From VXYL01 sp965116935 (lineage in GTDB: Bacteria > Pseudomonadota > Gammaproteobacteria > Pseudomonadales > Azotimanducaceae): a stretch of 64,000 bases of DNA. Shown one piece after another: positions 46,266 to 54,762 of this stretch (its first letter is position 1; each line of letters starts with the position of its first letter). Where the stretch lies: NCBI GenBank assembly GCA_965116935.1, contig OZ220737.1, positions 1,240,001-1,304,000 on the forward strand, in the 5' to 3' direction. Made by a program: the position numbers and the translations under genes. The notes under the pieces are model-generated. The model saw only the letters and a program-made list of their open reading frames with translations, was not told the DNA's origin and ran no database searches.

Positions 46266-46382
46266 GCCATCGCCTGGTCCACGAACACTCGGCGGCTCGA
46301 CCACTCCTCCCAGGACCACGGAGACATGGTGCGGCCTCTGCGAGCGCATCCCGTCACCATGCCGTCGCAACCTTCCGAGTTG

Positions 46383-47404
46383 CTACGCTGCGATGCAGTC
46401 CGCCCACCGCTGCATGACCGGCCGGCGCTTCTCCAAGAGGTCGTCGCGGGCGCCGCGATCCCCGCCACCCGAAGCGCCTGCGTCATCACCGCGTTGCCCA
46501 TCGTCGCGCCCGGTCTGCGGCCGGGGAACGCCAGCGCGCCCCGCGTCGCCTTCCGGGCCTCGGCAAGAACGTCCAGCGCCTGTCGGGACAGCGGCACCCG
46601 GTGCGACTTCGCCGTCTTGGTCGCCTCCGCGGGCTTGATCCAGACAGCGGCCTCGAGATCGAACTGGTCCCAGGTCGCCCGCCGCACCTCCACCTGCCGC
46701 GCCGCCGTCAGCGCCGTGAACCGCATCGCCCGCTTGGTCGAGGGCCGGCACTGTCCCGCATCGATCCGCGCCAGCGCGCCGCCCACGTCCGACCAGTGCA
46801 CGGCGTCGTGGTGCCTGGGACCGCCCGCCCGCTTCCGCAGCCCGCGCCGCACCGCCTCCACCGGAGAGCCCTCGGCGCGGAACTCGCTGGTGCGGGACCA
46901 CTCCAGCACCGCCGTGATCGCGGCCCCCGCGACCTTCACCGTAGCGTGCTTGCCGGCCAGCGCGATCGGCCGCAGCACCTCGTACACCGCCGCGCTGCCC
47001 ACCCTGTCCACCGGCATGCCGCCGATCTTCGGCAGCACGTAGCGGTCCACCGCCGAGCGCCAGTTGTGCGCCGGGCTGTTCGAGCGCCAGGTCTCCCGCT
47101 TCTCCGCGAAGCAGATCGCCTCGGCCTTCTCGAAGGTGGGAATCCTCGAACGCCGGGGATCCCCGCCCGTGCGCGCGATGGCGCGGTTGTCCGCGGCCAC
47201 CTTGCGGGCGTCGGCGAGCCTGACCAAGTCGGCGCTGCCGAGTCCCAGGTCCACGCGGCGACCGTGGATCACGAGCCGCTGTATCCACTGGCGGGTGCCG
47301 CTCTTGCGGACACGGCGCATCAGGCCGTTGCCGTCCACGTAGTTGCCGGGGCCGGCGGACCGCACCATGGCGGCGGAGAGCGCGTTGCGCGACAGTCGGG
47401 GCAT
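46383..47404 (-). pseudogene. P4-type tyrosine integrase with internal deletion
   Basis: ATG 47404 opens a DUF4102-type arm-binding domain (MPRLSRNALSAAMVRSAG, RQWIQRLVIHGRRVDLGLGS), a core-binding domain, and the first part of the catalytic domain with TAARQVEVRRATW. After ALRVAGIAA the sequence jumps, one base out of frame, to DDLLEKRRPVMQRWADCIAA and the native stop at 46383. The deletion removes about 40 codons carrying the HxxR box, the second His and the catalytic Tyr. It cannot recombine DNA. The tail motif is nearly the same as in the relic at 37888-38653. Confidence 0.85.
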
Positions 47405-47474
47405 GGGTTCGTTCCCTTGAAACCGTGGCCGGCAAGCCTGGCATTGGATACAGAGTGAACACAATGCGCCCCAC

Positions 47475-47712
47475 AATAAACGGACGGCGATGCGATGCCT
47501 TGGTGAACCTGAGCGAAACGCCCCATGTTCTACCAGAATACGAAATAAGTTGTTTTTTATCAGATAGTTAAAGTTAACAACGATACCTCGTGCACCCTCT
47601 TGGACATGGGCCCAGAGGACTGTGCGATCTGCATGTAACAAATGGCACTCTCTGCAACGCCCGAGACACTTCTTCCCTGCAAGGAGTCCCCCGTGATCGT
47701 TCATCCAACTCG
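47475..47712. other. AT-rich spacer between two integrase relics
   Basis: Locally AT-rich (47520-47590) in a GC-rich window, with no recognisable gene. Such tracts often mark island edges or promoters; nothing more specific is seen. No tRNA gene or clear attachment-site repeat was found here. Confidence 0.3.
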
Positions 47713-48226
47713 TCATGGCCAGAATGGGCGCCCACCGGCCCCCCCCCCGTTTGTCACACTCCCTGTGCGCACGCGTATCGCTCCATCAGCGCGCGTCGCG
47801 TTTTCGAGCATCTCCGATCGCGCGTAGCTCGCGACCACCGAACCACCTACACGGTGGCTCAGGCTGATCTCCGCCGCCTCCCAGTTCTCGCCGCGCTCCT
47901 GCGCCAACGTGCGGAACGTTCGAGCGGAACCCGTGCGGCGACACTGCGACGCCCGCCCGCTGCATAGCGCACCCGATCGTCGAGTCCGGCATCACGCTGT
48001 CCCCGACGACGGGTTTGGCGAAGACCATGCCGTGCGGCCGCGGCAGCTCGAGCGCCCGGTGCAGCACCTGCATCGAGGCGTCCCACAGCGGCTCGACGTG
48101 GTGCTCCCTGATCTTCGCGTTCGGGCGTCCGGGGATCGTCCGCGTCCGCGCATCGAGGTCGATCTCCGTCCACGTCGCCCGCCGCACCTCGCTCAGTCCC
48201 TTCGCCGTCAGCGCCGCATGGGACAA
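47713..48226 (-). pseudogene. Tyrosine integrase catalytic-domain relic, frameshifted
   Basis: From 48226 the frame reads LTAKGLSEVRRATWTEIDLD, the first Arg box, then PNAKIREHHVEPLWDASMQ and HGFRS. A one-base shift near 47920 moves the continuation to another frame: TFRTLAQERGENWEAAEISL, SHRVGG and SYARSEMLENATR with the presumptive catalytic Tyr. The N-terminal domains are absent. A different integrase lineage from the neighbouring relic, judging by sequence. Overlap with a TA-rich stretch near 47560 suggests an old island border. Confidence 0.7.
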
Positions 48227-48369
48227 GGCGCAGCTTCCCGAATCATGTTGATTGCTTCATGAAGAAGGCCAAGCGTCGGGCGCCCATGCTGGCGCCAGCG
48301 ACACCATAGGTGGTAGGAACGCTAAGTTTCCGGACACGGTCCATTCGTCAATCTGTCAGCGACTTACGC

Positions 48370-48660
48370 TCGAACTGCCCGGAGTAAGCCCGTCCCCTAC
48401 GAGGAATGCGTTGAAACGCCCCGACGGATTTGGCTCGACCGACACCGCTACGTCCGAAGGGCCTCTTGGGGGCGAGGGCATCCTGCCCTCGCAACGTGCC
48501 GCAAGGCGCGTCCGCGCGCAAGCGCGTTCCCACCAACCTGCGCGCCTGTCGGCGCGTGCGAGGGCAGGATGCCCTCGCCCCCAAGGCCCTCGCTTCGAAT
48601 CAAATCCTTAAGACGATCAACGTCTCGAGCCCGTAGGGGCGGGGCTTGTCCTCGCCCGTC
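48370..48660. repeat. Composite repeat block with REP doublet
   Basis: Collinear with 37525-37760. It contains CCCGTCCCCTACGAGG, then a conserved unit beginning CGACGGATTTGGCTCGACCG, and two inverted GCGAGGGCATCCTGCCCTCGC-type palindromes (about 48472-48494 and 48558-48582). It ends with the GGGCGGGGCTTGTCC motif (48636-48655), inverted relative to the start. Relative to the copy at 37525 it has an extra 85-90 bases between the palindromes. Confidence 0.8.
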
Positions 48661-49290
48661 TCAAGCGCCGGCGGAGATCGAGAAGTTGATCTTCGCCGCG
48701 GCTTTGTAGGCTTCGCGCTCGTGGTGGCGATGCCGATACTCGTGCAGCGATGGTGCGAGCTCGAAGCCGTAGGAATCCGCCCAGTCGAGGCAGCTCGTCA
48801 TCAGGATATCGACGCCGCTGAAGCTGTCGCCGACGAGGTATGGGCTCGACCCGATGCGAGGCTGTGCCCAGCGAATCTGTTTCAGGAAGCCCTCGCGCGC
48901 GGCCACTATCGCGGCCGGGGCCTCGCCGTAGAGATGCTTGAGGCCCTCGTGGCGGCGAATGACATAGAGCGTGTGGGCGTCGAGTTCCATGAGGATGAAC
49001 GACACCCACTCGTTGTAGCGCGCCCGGTCCAGGGTGCCGTGGGGAGGCGTGAGGCCGCCGAACGTATCGCCGAGATAGGTGACGATGGCGGCACTTTCCG
49101 TGAGCACGAAATCGTCGTGGACGAGCACGGGGATCTTCTCCTTGGGATTCAGCGCCTGGAACTCCTCCGTCTGCGTGGCGCCGGTGCGGGAGCCGATCAG
49201 CTTCTTCTCGTAGTCGAGGCCCAGTTCGTGCAGCGCCCAGTGCGCCCGAATCGTGCGGCCGGTGGCGCCGCCCCAGAGAGTCAATGCCAT
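48661..49290 (-). CDS. Glutathione S-transferase family protein
   Basis: 209 residues, cytoplasmic. The N-terminal thioredoxin-fold domain (1-80) has LWGGATGRTIRAHWALHELG, the cis-Pro segment KIPVLV and the glutathione-binding LTESAAIVTYLGD; Thr/Arg replace the classical catalytic Tyr/Cys region. The C-terminal helical domain (90-205) has the N-capping motif SGVDILMTSCLDWA. It could detoxify electrophiles or act in aromatic degradation; the class is not assigned. ATG 49290 is chosen over an upstream start because translation then begins at the conserved first strand. Divergent from the radical SAM gene. Confidence 0.9.
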   Translation of the reverse strand: MALTLWGGATGRTIRAHWALHELGLDYEKKLIGSRTGATQTEEFQALNPKEKIPVLVHDDFVLTESAAIVTYLGDTFGGLTPPHGTLDRARYNEWVSFILMELDAHTLYVIRRHEGLKHLYGEAPAAIVAAREGFLKQIRWAQPRIGSSPYLVGDSFSGVDILMTSCLDWADSYGFELAPSLHEYRHRHHEREAYKAAAKINFSISAGA

Positions 49291-49439
49291 GGGGGATGTC
49301 CCTGCTGTGCCGTCTCGATGCCTCGCCATGTTGCCTGAAGATCGTCCTTCGCGCCCGTCTCGCGGTGCGGCCAAACGATGCTTGCCTTGCTTGCCAACAT
49401 ACTGGTTATAATTACATCATTGGAGATGCGGAGGCACCG

Positions 49440-50513
49440 GTGGAGGAAGGCAAGACCATCAAGGGCCGGGGTGCAGTTTCGAGCCCCACGCCCCGATTCG
49501 ACCACACCGTCAGCGTTGCCGTGGACGACGGCTGGGATGCCGGCGACGATCCGGACTTTCCGTCGCCCGACCCGGCCACCACCTTCCTGCCAGACAAGAC
49601 CAAGAACCTCATCGCCAGCAACCGCTCACCCGACATTCCCTTCGACCAGTCGATCAATCCCTACAAGGGCTGCGAGCACGGCTGCATCTATTGCTACGCG
49701 CGCCCGACCCACGCCTACCTCGATCTGTCGCCCGGCCTCGATTTCGAGACCCGCATCTTCTACAAGACGAATCCCGCGCTGCGCTTGCGGGAGGCACTCG
49801 ATCATCCACGCTACGTCTGCAAGACCCTGGCGATGGGCACCAACACCGATCCCTACCAGCCCGGCGAGAAGCGCTTCGGCATCACGAGGACCGTCCTGGA
49901 AACGCTGCTCGAGTATCGTCACCCGGTAAGCATCGTCACCAAGGGCGCGCTCATCCTGCGCGACATCGACCTTCTCGGCGAACTTGCGAAGCTCGGCCTC
50001 GCCAGCGTCGCAGTCAGCGTTACCACCCTCGACAACCGCCTGAAGACTGTGCTCGAACCGCGCACGGCCGGGCCGGCGGCACGGCTCAGGGTGATCCGGC
50101 AGATGAACGAGGCTGGCGTGCCGGTTCACGCCATGATGGCGCCGGTGATTCCCTTCATTAACGACAAGGAAATCGAGAACGTGGTGGCGAAGGTGGCCGA
50201 AGCAGGCGCACGCGACGCAAGCTACGTCATGCTGCGGCTGCCGTTGGAGGTGGAGGGCCTCTTTCGCGACTGGCTGGCGGAGCACTTTCCCATGCGCGCC
50301 GAGCGCGTGATGGCCTGCATCCGCGACATGCACGGCGGCCGCGCCTACCAGCCGGAGTGGGGCACCCGAATGCGCGGCCGCGGCGTGTTCGCAGACCTGG
50401 TCGCAGCCAGATTTCAGCGAGCCAAACGCCGCCACGGCCTCGGCGAGGAGGAGTCCACGCCGCTACGCACAGACCTATTCCGCCGCCCCAACGCCCCACC
50501 GACGCTGTTCTGA
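49440..50513 (+). CDS. PA0069-family radical SAM protein
   Basis: 357 residues. Radical SAM iron-sulfur motif CEHGCIYCYARP (Cys78, Cys82, Cys85) sits after the family signature IPFDQSINPYKG. Later features are AMGTNTDPYQPGEK, VSIVTKGALILRDIDLL and MMAPVIPFINDKEIENV. The family resembles spore photoproduct lyase-like enzymes and its substrate is unknown. I start at GTG 49440, preceded by GGAGG, which gives the expected N-terminus (TIKGRGAVSSPTPRFD). The open frame reaches 49284, but those codons overlap the divergent GST start. The gene is intact. Confidence 0.92.
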   Translation: MEEGKTIKGRGAVSSPTPRFDHTVSVAVDDGWDAGDDPDFPSPDPATTFLPDKTKNLIASNRSPDIPFDQSINPYKGCEHGCIYCYARPTHAYLDLSPGLDFETRIFYKTNPALRLREALDHPRYVCKTLAMGTNTDPYQPGEKRFGITRTVLETLLEYRHPVSIVTKGALILRDIDLLGELAKLGLASVAVSVTTLDNRLKTVLEPRTAGPAARLRVIRQMNEAGVPVHAMMAPVIPFINDKEIENVVAKVAEAGARDASYVMLRLPLEVEGLFRDWLAEHFPMRAERVMACIRDMHGGRAYQPEWGTRMRGRGVFADLVAARFQRAKRRHGLGEEESTPLRTDLFRRPNAPPTLF

Positions 50514-50589
50514 CGACGCCTTCTCTGACATAGAACAGGGTTCTCAACACATTGATAATTGGAGGATTTGACTGGGATCGATGGTACTC

Positions 50590-50612
50590 GAAGGCGAGGG
50601 CATCCTGCCCTC
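50590..50612. repeat. Single REP-like palindrome
   Basis: GGCGAGGGCATCCTGCCCTCGC followed by the CGCC-type second palindrome, a solo member of the family whose doublets lie at 16128 and 48470. It is in the 247-base spacer between the radical SAM gene and the HEPN module, where nothing else is recognised. Confidence 0.7.
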
Positions 50613-50760
50613 GCACGCGCCGACGGGCGCGCAGGTGGGCAGGAGTGTGCCCTAGGCAATACGGGGTAACCGCACGAGATGATCGTCGTCGCGGCTCGCC
50701 AACTCGGCCGCACCTGTAGTCCGATTTGAACGCCGTCGCCGCCGGGAGTAGTCTGGTGCC

Positions 50761-51027
50761 ATGTTTGCCGACACCGCCAGCATTCGCACGCAGCTTGAGG
50801 AGTTGCACGATCTCCCCACGCCGGTCCGCTCGTGGCTCGTGGAAGAGGGCGTCGATGCGACGGACGATCCCGCGGTCTGGGTCTGGGCCTTGGTCGAGCA
50901 GGACGACGCCGACCCGGAAATGCTCGACCGCCTCAAGGTCATCGCGCGCGAAGTGGTCCACGATGCCACGGGGCTGTGGGCCTACGTCTTGATTCGCGGC
51001 GCCGATGAGCACCAAGTCACCGCGTGA
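50761..51027 (+). CDS. Small acidic protein paired with a HEPN protein
   Basis: 88 residues, acidic (WLVEEGVDATDDPAVWVWAL, VEQDDADPEMLDRLKVIARE), no HTH or membrane segment. Its stop overlaps the GTG start of the next gene by four bases (GTGA), a strong sign of coupling. Small acidic proteins in this position are often antitoxins or partners of HEPN proteins, which is the working guess; I do not recognise the family. It starts at ATG 50761 after GGGAG about 12 bases upstream. Confidence 0.7.
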   Translation: MFADTASIRTQLEELHDLPTPVRSWLVEEGVDATDDPAVWVWALVEQDDADPEMLDRLKVIAREVVHDATGLWAYVLIRGADEHQVTA

Positions 51028-51533
51028 GCCTGCCACGCGATCTCCTGGCGCAGGCCAAGCTCCTCGCGACCAAGGAAAAGAGCCGCCCTAAGCAGGCCAG
51101 CCTGCGGCGTAGCGTGTCGGCGGCGTATTACGCGCTCTTTCATCTCCTCGTCGATGCCGCGGCAAGGCGGCTCGTCTCCGGGGCCGATCGGCAGCCGCTG
51201 CGCAACTGCCTCGCCCGCGCGTTCGATCATGGCGTCATGAAGCGCGTCGCCCGCCAGATCGCGGAGCAGAATCTGTCCCCGAGGTTGAGCCCCGGACTAA
51301 ACGGACTGCCGCTTCAGGACGAGATCGTCCGCGTCGCCGCGGCCTTCGTCGACCTGCAACAGCACCGCCACGACGCGGACTACAACATGGAGCGGCAGTT
51401 CACGCGGATCGAGACGCTGAACATCGTCAACGCCGCCGAGCGTGCTTTCGTCGACTGGCGCGCCGTGCGCAATTCGGCCCAGGCCGATACGTTCCTCGTG
51501 GGGTTGCTGACCTTCGAGAAGATCCGTCTCTAA
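51024..51533 (+). CDS. HEPN-domain protein (UPF0332-like)
   Basis: 169 residues, all-helical. Residues 5-40 carry the HEPN first-helix pattern (LLAQAKLLATKEKSRPKQAS, then RRSVSAAYYALFHLLVD). Residues about 112-125 have the second signature DLQQHRHDADYNM, with Arg and Tyr where UPF0332-type HEPN proteins keep RxxADY. HEPN proteins are commonly RNases in toxin-antitoxin and defence systems; the classical RxxxxH is only partly visible here. It starts at GTG 51024, overlapping the small upstream gene. Together they form a candidate two-gene module. Confidence 0.75.
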   Translation: MSLPRDLLAQAKLLATKEKSRPKQASLRRSVSAAYYALFHLLVDAAARRLVSGADRQPLRNCLARAFDHGVMKRVARQIAEQNLSPRLSPGLNGLPLQDEIVRVAAAFVDLQQHRHDADYNMERQFTRIETLNIVNAAERAFVDWRAVRNSAQADTFLVGLLTFEKIRL

Positions 51534-51588
51534 TCGAACCGGGGCGGCTTGACGCCGAATCCGTCCCACCACTTGCTGGAGACCGGCC

Positions 51589-52635
51589 TCAACAGAAGTG
51601 CGCTCCCTTGGCGTTGGTGTACACAGCGTAGAGCGAGTGGCTCGCGGTCATGAATAGGCGGTTGCGTTTTGGGCCGCCGAAGCAGACGTTGGCGCACACT
51701 TCCGGCAGGAGGATCTGGCCGACTCGTTCGCCTTCCGGGTTGAAGACGTGGACACCATCGTAGCCGGGTCCGGCCCAGCCGGCGCTCGACCAGATGTTGC
51801 CGTCGGTGTCGCAGCGGATGCCATCGGCGCCGCCCGTTCGTTCCTCGCCATCCACCTCAAGCGTCATCGAGGCGAAGACGCGGCCGTTTGCCAGGCGCGT
51901 CTCGTCCACCACGTCCCACACCTTGATGACGGAGGCGGCATCCGGGTAGTGCGAGCGGCCGGTGTCGGCGGCGTAGAGCTTGGTGTAATCCGGCGAGAAG
52001 CAGACGCCGTTGGGCTTCATGATTTCGTCGGTCACCTGATGCAGCTTGCCGCCGGGTTCAAGGCGGTAGATGGCCTCCTTCTGGAACGGCTGCACGGAGC
52101 CGGTGTCGGCGCGGTAGCCTTCGTAATCACTCAGGGTGCCGTAGCCGGGGTCGCTGAACCAGAGGTCGCCGTTCGGATGGACGATGCCGTCGTTGGGCGC
52201 GTTCAAGGGCTTGCCGCCGTAGCTGTCCGCGAGCACGGTGACGGTGCCGTTCGGCTCGTAGCGCACCACCCGGTGAGTGAGGTGTTCGAAGGAAATCTGC
52301 CGGCCTTCGAGGTCGAAGGTGTTGCCGTTGGAATTGTTGGCGGGCTTGCGCATCACGGAAACGTGGCCGTCTTCGTGCAGCCAGCGGTATTGCAGGTTGT
52401 TTGGGATGTCGCTCCAGACGAGATAGTTACCCCAGCCGCTCCATGCCGGCCCTTCCGCCCAGTACATGTCGGGGTTGGTGAAGAGCCGGGAGATCGGCGT
52501 GTTGCCGATGAAGCCACGAAACGTTGGATCGAGCCGCACTTGGTCGGCGTTCGGGTATCTCACCGGCTCCCCCGCAAGCAGCGGCCCTGCCGCAGCCAGG
52601 GCAACCCCACCGGAAAGCAGCTCGCGACGGTTCAT
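51589..52635 (-). CDS. SMP-30/gluconolactonase-family protein, exported
   Basis: 348 residues. The N-terminus MNRRELLSGGVALAAAGPLL is a Tat- or Sec-type signal. The rest is a six-bladed beta-propeller of SMP-30/gluconolactonase type with metal-site motifs MYWAEGPAWSG, NSNGNTFDLEGR, LNAPNDGIVHPNGDLWFSDP and KPNGVCFSPDYTKLYAADTG, and a late ADGIRCDTDGNIW blade. It probably hydrolyses a sugar or other lactone in the periplasm. ATG 52635 follows GGAGGAAG directly; the GTG one codon earlier is less likely. Divergent from the exonuclease gene by 43 bases. Confidence 0.9.
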   Translation of the reverse strand: MNRRELLSGGVALAAAGPLLAGEPVRYPNADQVRLDPTFRGFIGNTPISRLFTNPDMYWAEGPAWSGWGNYLVWSDIPNNLQYRWLHEDGHVSVMRKPANNSNGNTFDLEGRQISFEHLTHRVVRYEPNGTVTVLADSYGGKPLNAPNDGIVHPNGDLWFSDPGYGTLSDYEGYRADTGSVQPFQKEAIYRLEPGGKLHQVTDEIMKPNGVCFSPDYTKLYAADTGRSHYPDAASVIKVWDVVDETRLANGRVFASMTLEVDGEERTGGADGIRCDTDGNIWSSAGWAGPGYDGVHVFNPEGERVGQILLPEVCANVCFGGPKRNRLFMTASHSLYAVYTNAKGAHFC

Positions 52636-52678
52636 CACTTCCTCCCCAATGTCCGTTCCGGCGTAATACCCTATCGCA

Positions 52679-53545
52679 ATGACTCAGCCATTGCCCAAAG
52701 TGCATCTGGTGGACGGCACCTTCGAGCTGTTCCGCTCCTTTCACGGGGCGCCGGGGCATGTGAACCGCTACGGCGAGGAGGTGGGGGCTGTGCGGGGCCT
52801 CCTGCACACACTGCTTTCGCTGCTGAAGGCGGATGACGTGAGCCACCTTGCCGTGGCCTTCGACCGACTGCCGGCGGCGCGCGGTTCCACGGACACCAGC
52901 GTAGGTGCGCTGATTCGACGTCAAGCGCCGCTTGCCTTGGAAGCGGTGCGGGCACTCGGCATCCGGCTCTGGCCCATGGTGCGCCATCAAGCCGACGACG
53001 CGCTTGCCACCGGTGCGCGGGCGCTTGAGCAAGCCGACGACGTCGGGCAGATCGTCATCTGCACGTCGGACACCGACCTTTTCCAGTGCATTCGCGGCGG
53101 GCGGGTGGTGGTGCTGAACCGGATCACGGGCCAGCTTACCGACGAGGACGTCTTCCGCGCGCGGTTCGGCATCGCGCCGCGTCAGTTCCCGGACTACCTT
53201 GCTCTCGTCGGCTCCGCGGCCAAGGGCATTCCGGGCGTGCCCGGCTGGGGACCGAAGACCACCGCCACCATCCTCGGGCGCTACGGCGACATCGAATCCA
53301 CACCGGTCACCCCGGAAGCGCTGCAGGATGTGCGCAGCGGCTCGCGACTGGCGGCGCAGCTAGCGGAGCGCCGGCAGGAAGCGCTCCTCGTCAAGCGCCT
53401 CGCCACGCTGCACGATGACCTGCCCCTCGATTGCCGCCTCGAAGCCCTCGCTTGGCAGGATTTCGACCGCCACAAGCTGCATGCCCTGATCGACCGAACC
53501 GAGGCGCAAGACCTGTGGCCGCGAATCCAACGCTGGCAACGCTGA
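52679..53545 (+). CDS. 5'-3' exonuclease (FEN/ExoIX-like)
   Basis: 288 residues of the 5'-3' exonuclease domain found at the N-terminus of DNA polymerase I, here stand-alone. VHLVDGTFELFRSFHG opens the nuclease, HLAVAFDRL supplies metal-binding Asp, then RHQADDALATGARAL and ICTSDTDLFQCI. The helix-hairpin-helix is GSAAKGIPGVPGWGPKTTAT (about 180-200). Acts on flap or RNA-primer DNA structures. ATG 52679. Spacing to the next gene is 122 bases. Confidence 0.9.
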   Translation: MTQPLPKVHLVDGTFELFRSFHGAPGHVNRYGEEVGAVRGLLHTLLSLLKADDVSHLAVAFDRLPAARGSTDTSVGALIRRQAPLALEAVRALGIRLWPMVRHQADDALATGARALEQADDVGQIVICTSDTDLFQCIRGGRVVVLNRITGQLTDEDVFRARFGIAPRQFPDYLALVGSAAKGIPGVPGWGPKTTATILGRYGDIESTPVTPEALQDVRSGSRLAAQLAERRQEALLVKRLATLHDDLPLDCRLEALAWQDFDRHKLHALIDRTEAQDLWPRIQRWQR

Positions 53546-53667
53546 TGCGGAGTGCCACGCACGCCCTGCAACGACCCCGGGGCCGGCACGGCTCCCATCG
53601 TGTCGGCTTGCTCGCGGGACCGCGTGCGACTATGGTCGCCGGCGTTGCTACTTGAAGCCTTTGCCGC

Positions 53668-54762
53668 ATGGCGGAACTGACGACGATGGAGGCGGTGGCC
53701 GGGTTTCTTACCCCCGCCATCCTGTTCGCTCTCATGCTCGCGCTGCATGTCGTGTTTCCTGCCCTGCGGGTCGATGGCTACTCCCACCCCAACACCGCGC
53801 CAGCGCAGTATCGGCTCAACGGTGGGCTCGTCTTGCTCGTCGCCTTGCTGATCTGGTGGTTCGAATTCGGCACGCCGATGGACTGGCTGTGGCGGGTCAA
53901 GTGGCACGCCATCGCCGGGGCGACCGCGCTCAGCGTCGTGGTGTCGCTGTGGCTCGTGTATCGGGAGCCAGCCGATGCGCGCAATGCCCTCGTGCAGTGG
54001 CTCGAAGGCCGGGCCCGCAATGCCGAATTCATGCGTGGGACTGACGTCAAGATGTTCCTCTACATCTTCGGCGGCGGCTATCTCGCCCTCAACGCGGTGT
54101 CGAGCGCCGCTCATCACGAGGGCCTCTTCGGCGAGACCGCCAACCTCGGCCTCTATCTGCATTCCGCCATGTGGGTGTGGTTCGTGGCCGACTACTTCTG
54201 CTTCGAGCGGGTGCAGCTCTACACCTTCGACATCATCGAGGAACGGGTCGGCTTCAAGCTGATCGTCGGCTGCATCGTGGTGTACCCATGCCTGTACCCG
54301 GTGGCGCTGTGGTTCCTCGCGGACTCGCCGGCGCCGGCCATCGACCCTGCCTACAACACCCTCTGGCTCGGCGGCTCCACCGTGGTGTTCCTCGCCGGGT
54401 GGATCATCACGCGAGGAGCGAACTACCAGAAGTACACCTTCAAGCGCTCGCCGGAGAAGGCGTTCCTCGGCTTCGTGCAGCCCACCACCCTCAGCGACGA
54501 CGACAAGACGATCCTCTGCAGCGGCTTCTGGGGCGTGACCCGCCACATGAATTACTTCGGCGAGATTCTGCTGGCGCTCGGCATGGCGCTGGCACTCGGC
54601 CACTACACGAGCCTCTGGAACTGGATTTACTTTGTCTATCTGACGGTGTTCTTCGTCGTCCGAGAACGCATCGACGACCGTCGCTGCGCCGCCAAGTACG
54701 GGGCCCTCTGGGATGAGTACCGTGCCACGACCAAGCGCCGTCTGATCCCGTGGCTGTACTGA
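53668..54762 (+). CDS. ERG4/ERG24-like sterol reductase family membrane protein
   Basis: 364 residues with about eight to ten transmembrane segments. The C-terminal half matches the sterol C14/C7-reductase fold: NYQKYTFKRSPEKAFLG, the signature GFWGVTRHMNYFGEILLALG, then IYFVYLTVFFVVRERIDDRR and the ending CAAKYGALWDEY with RRLIPWLY, seen in NADPH-dependent delta14/delta7 sterol reductases. Such genes are rare in bacteria, and no sterol cyclase or demethylase is in the window, so the substrate could be another isoprenoid. ATG 53668 is taken; the ribosome site is weak. Overlaps the start of the next gene by 13 bases. Confidence 0.85.
   Translation: MAELTTMEAVAGFLTPAILFALMLALHVVFPALRVDGYSHPNTAPAQYRLNGGLVLLVALLIWWFEFGTPMDWLWRVKWHAIAGATALSVVVSLWLVYREPADARNALVQWLEGRARNAEFMRGTDVKMFLYIFGGGYLALNAVSSAAHHEGLFGETANLGLYLHSAMWVWFVADYFCFERVQLYTFDIIEERVGFKLIVGCIVVYPCLYPVALWFLADSPAPAIDPAYNTLWLGGSTVVFLAGWIITRGANYQKYTFKRSPEKAFLGFVQPTTLSDDDKTILCSGFWGVTRHMNYFGEILLALGMALALGHYTSLWNWIYFVYLTVFFVVRERIDDRRCAAKYGALWDEYRATTKRRLIPWLY

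Noticed and set aside
47475..47720. Possible tRNA or attachment site beside the integrase relics
   Set aside because: No cloverleaf with a GTTCRA T-loop and acceptor stem could be found, and no duplicated att-like sequence was seen.
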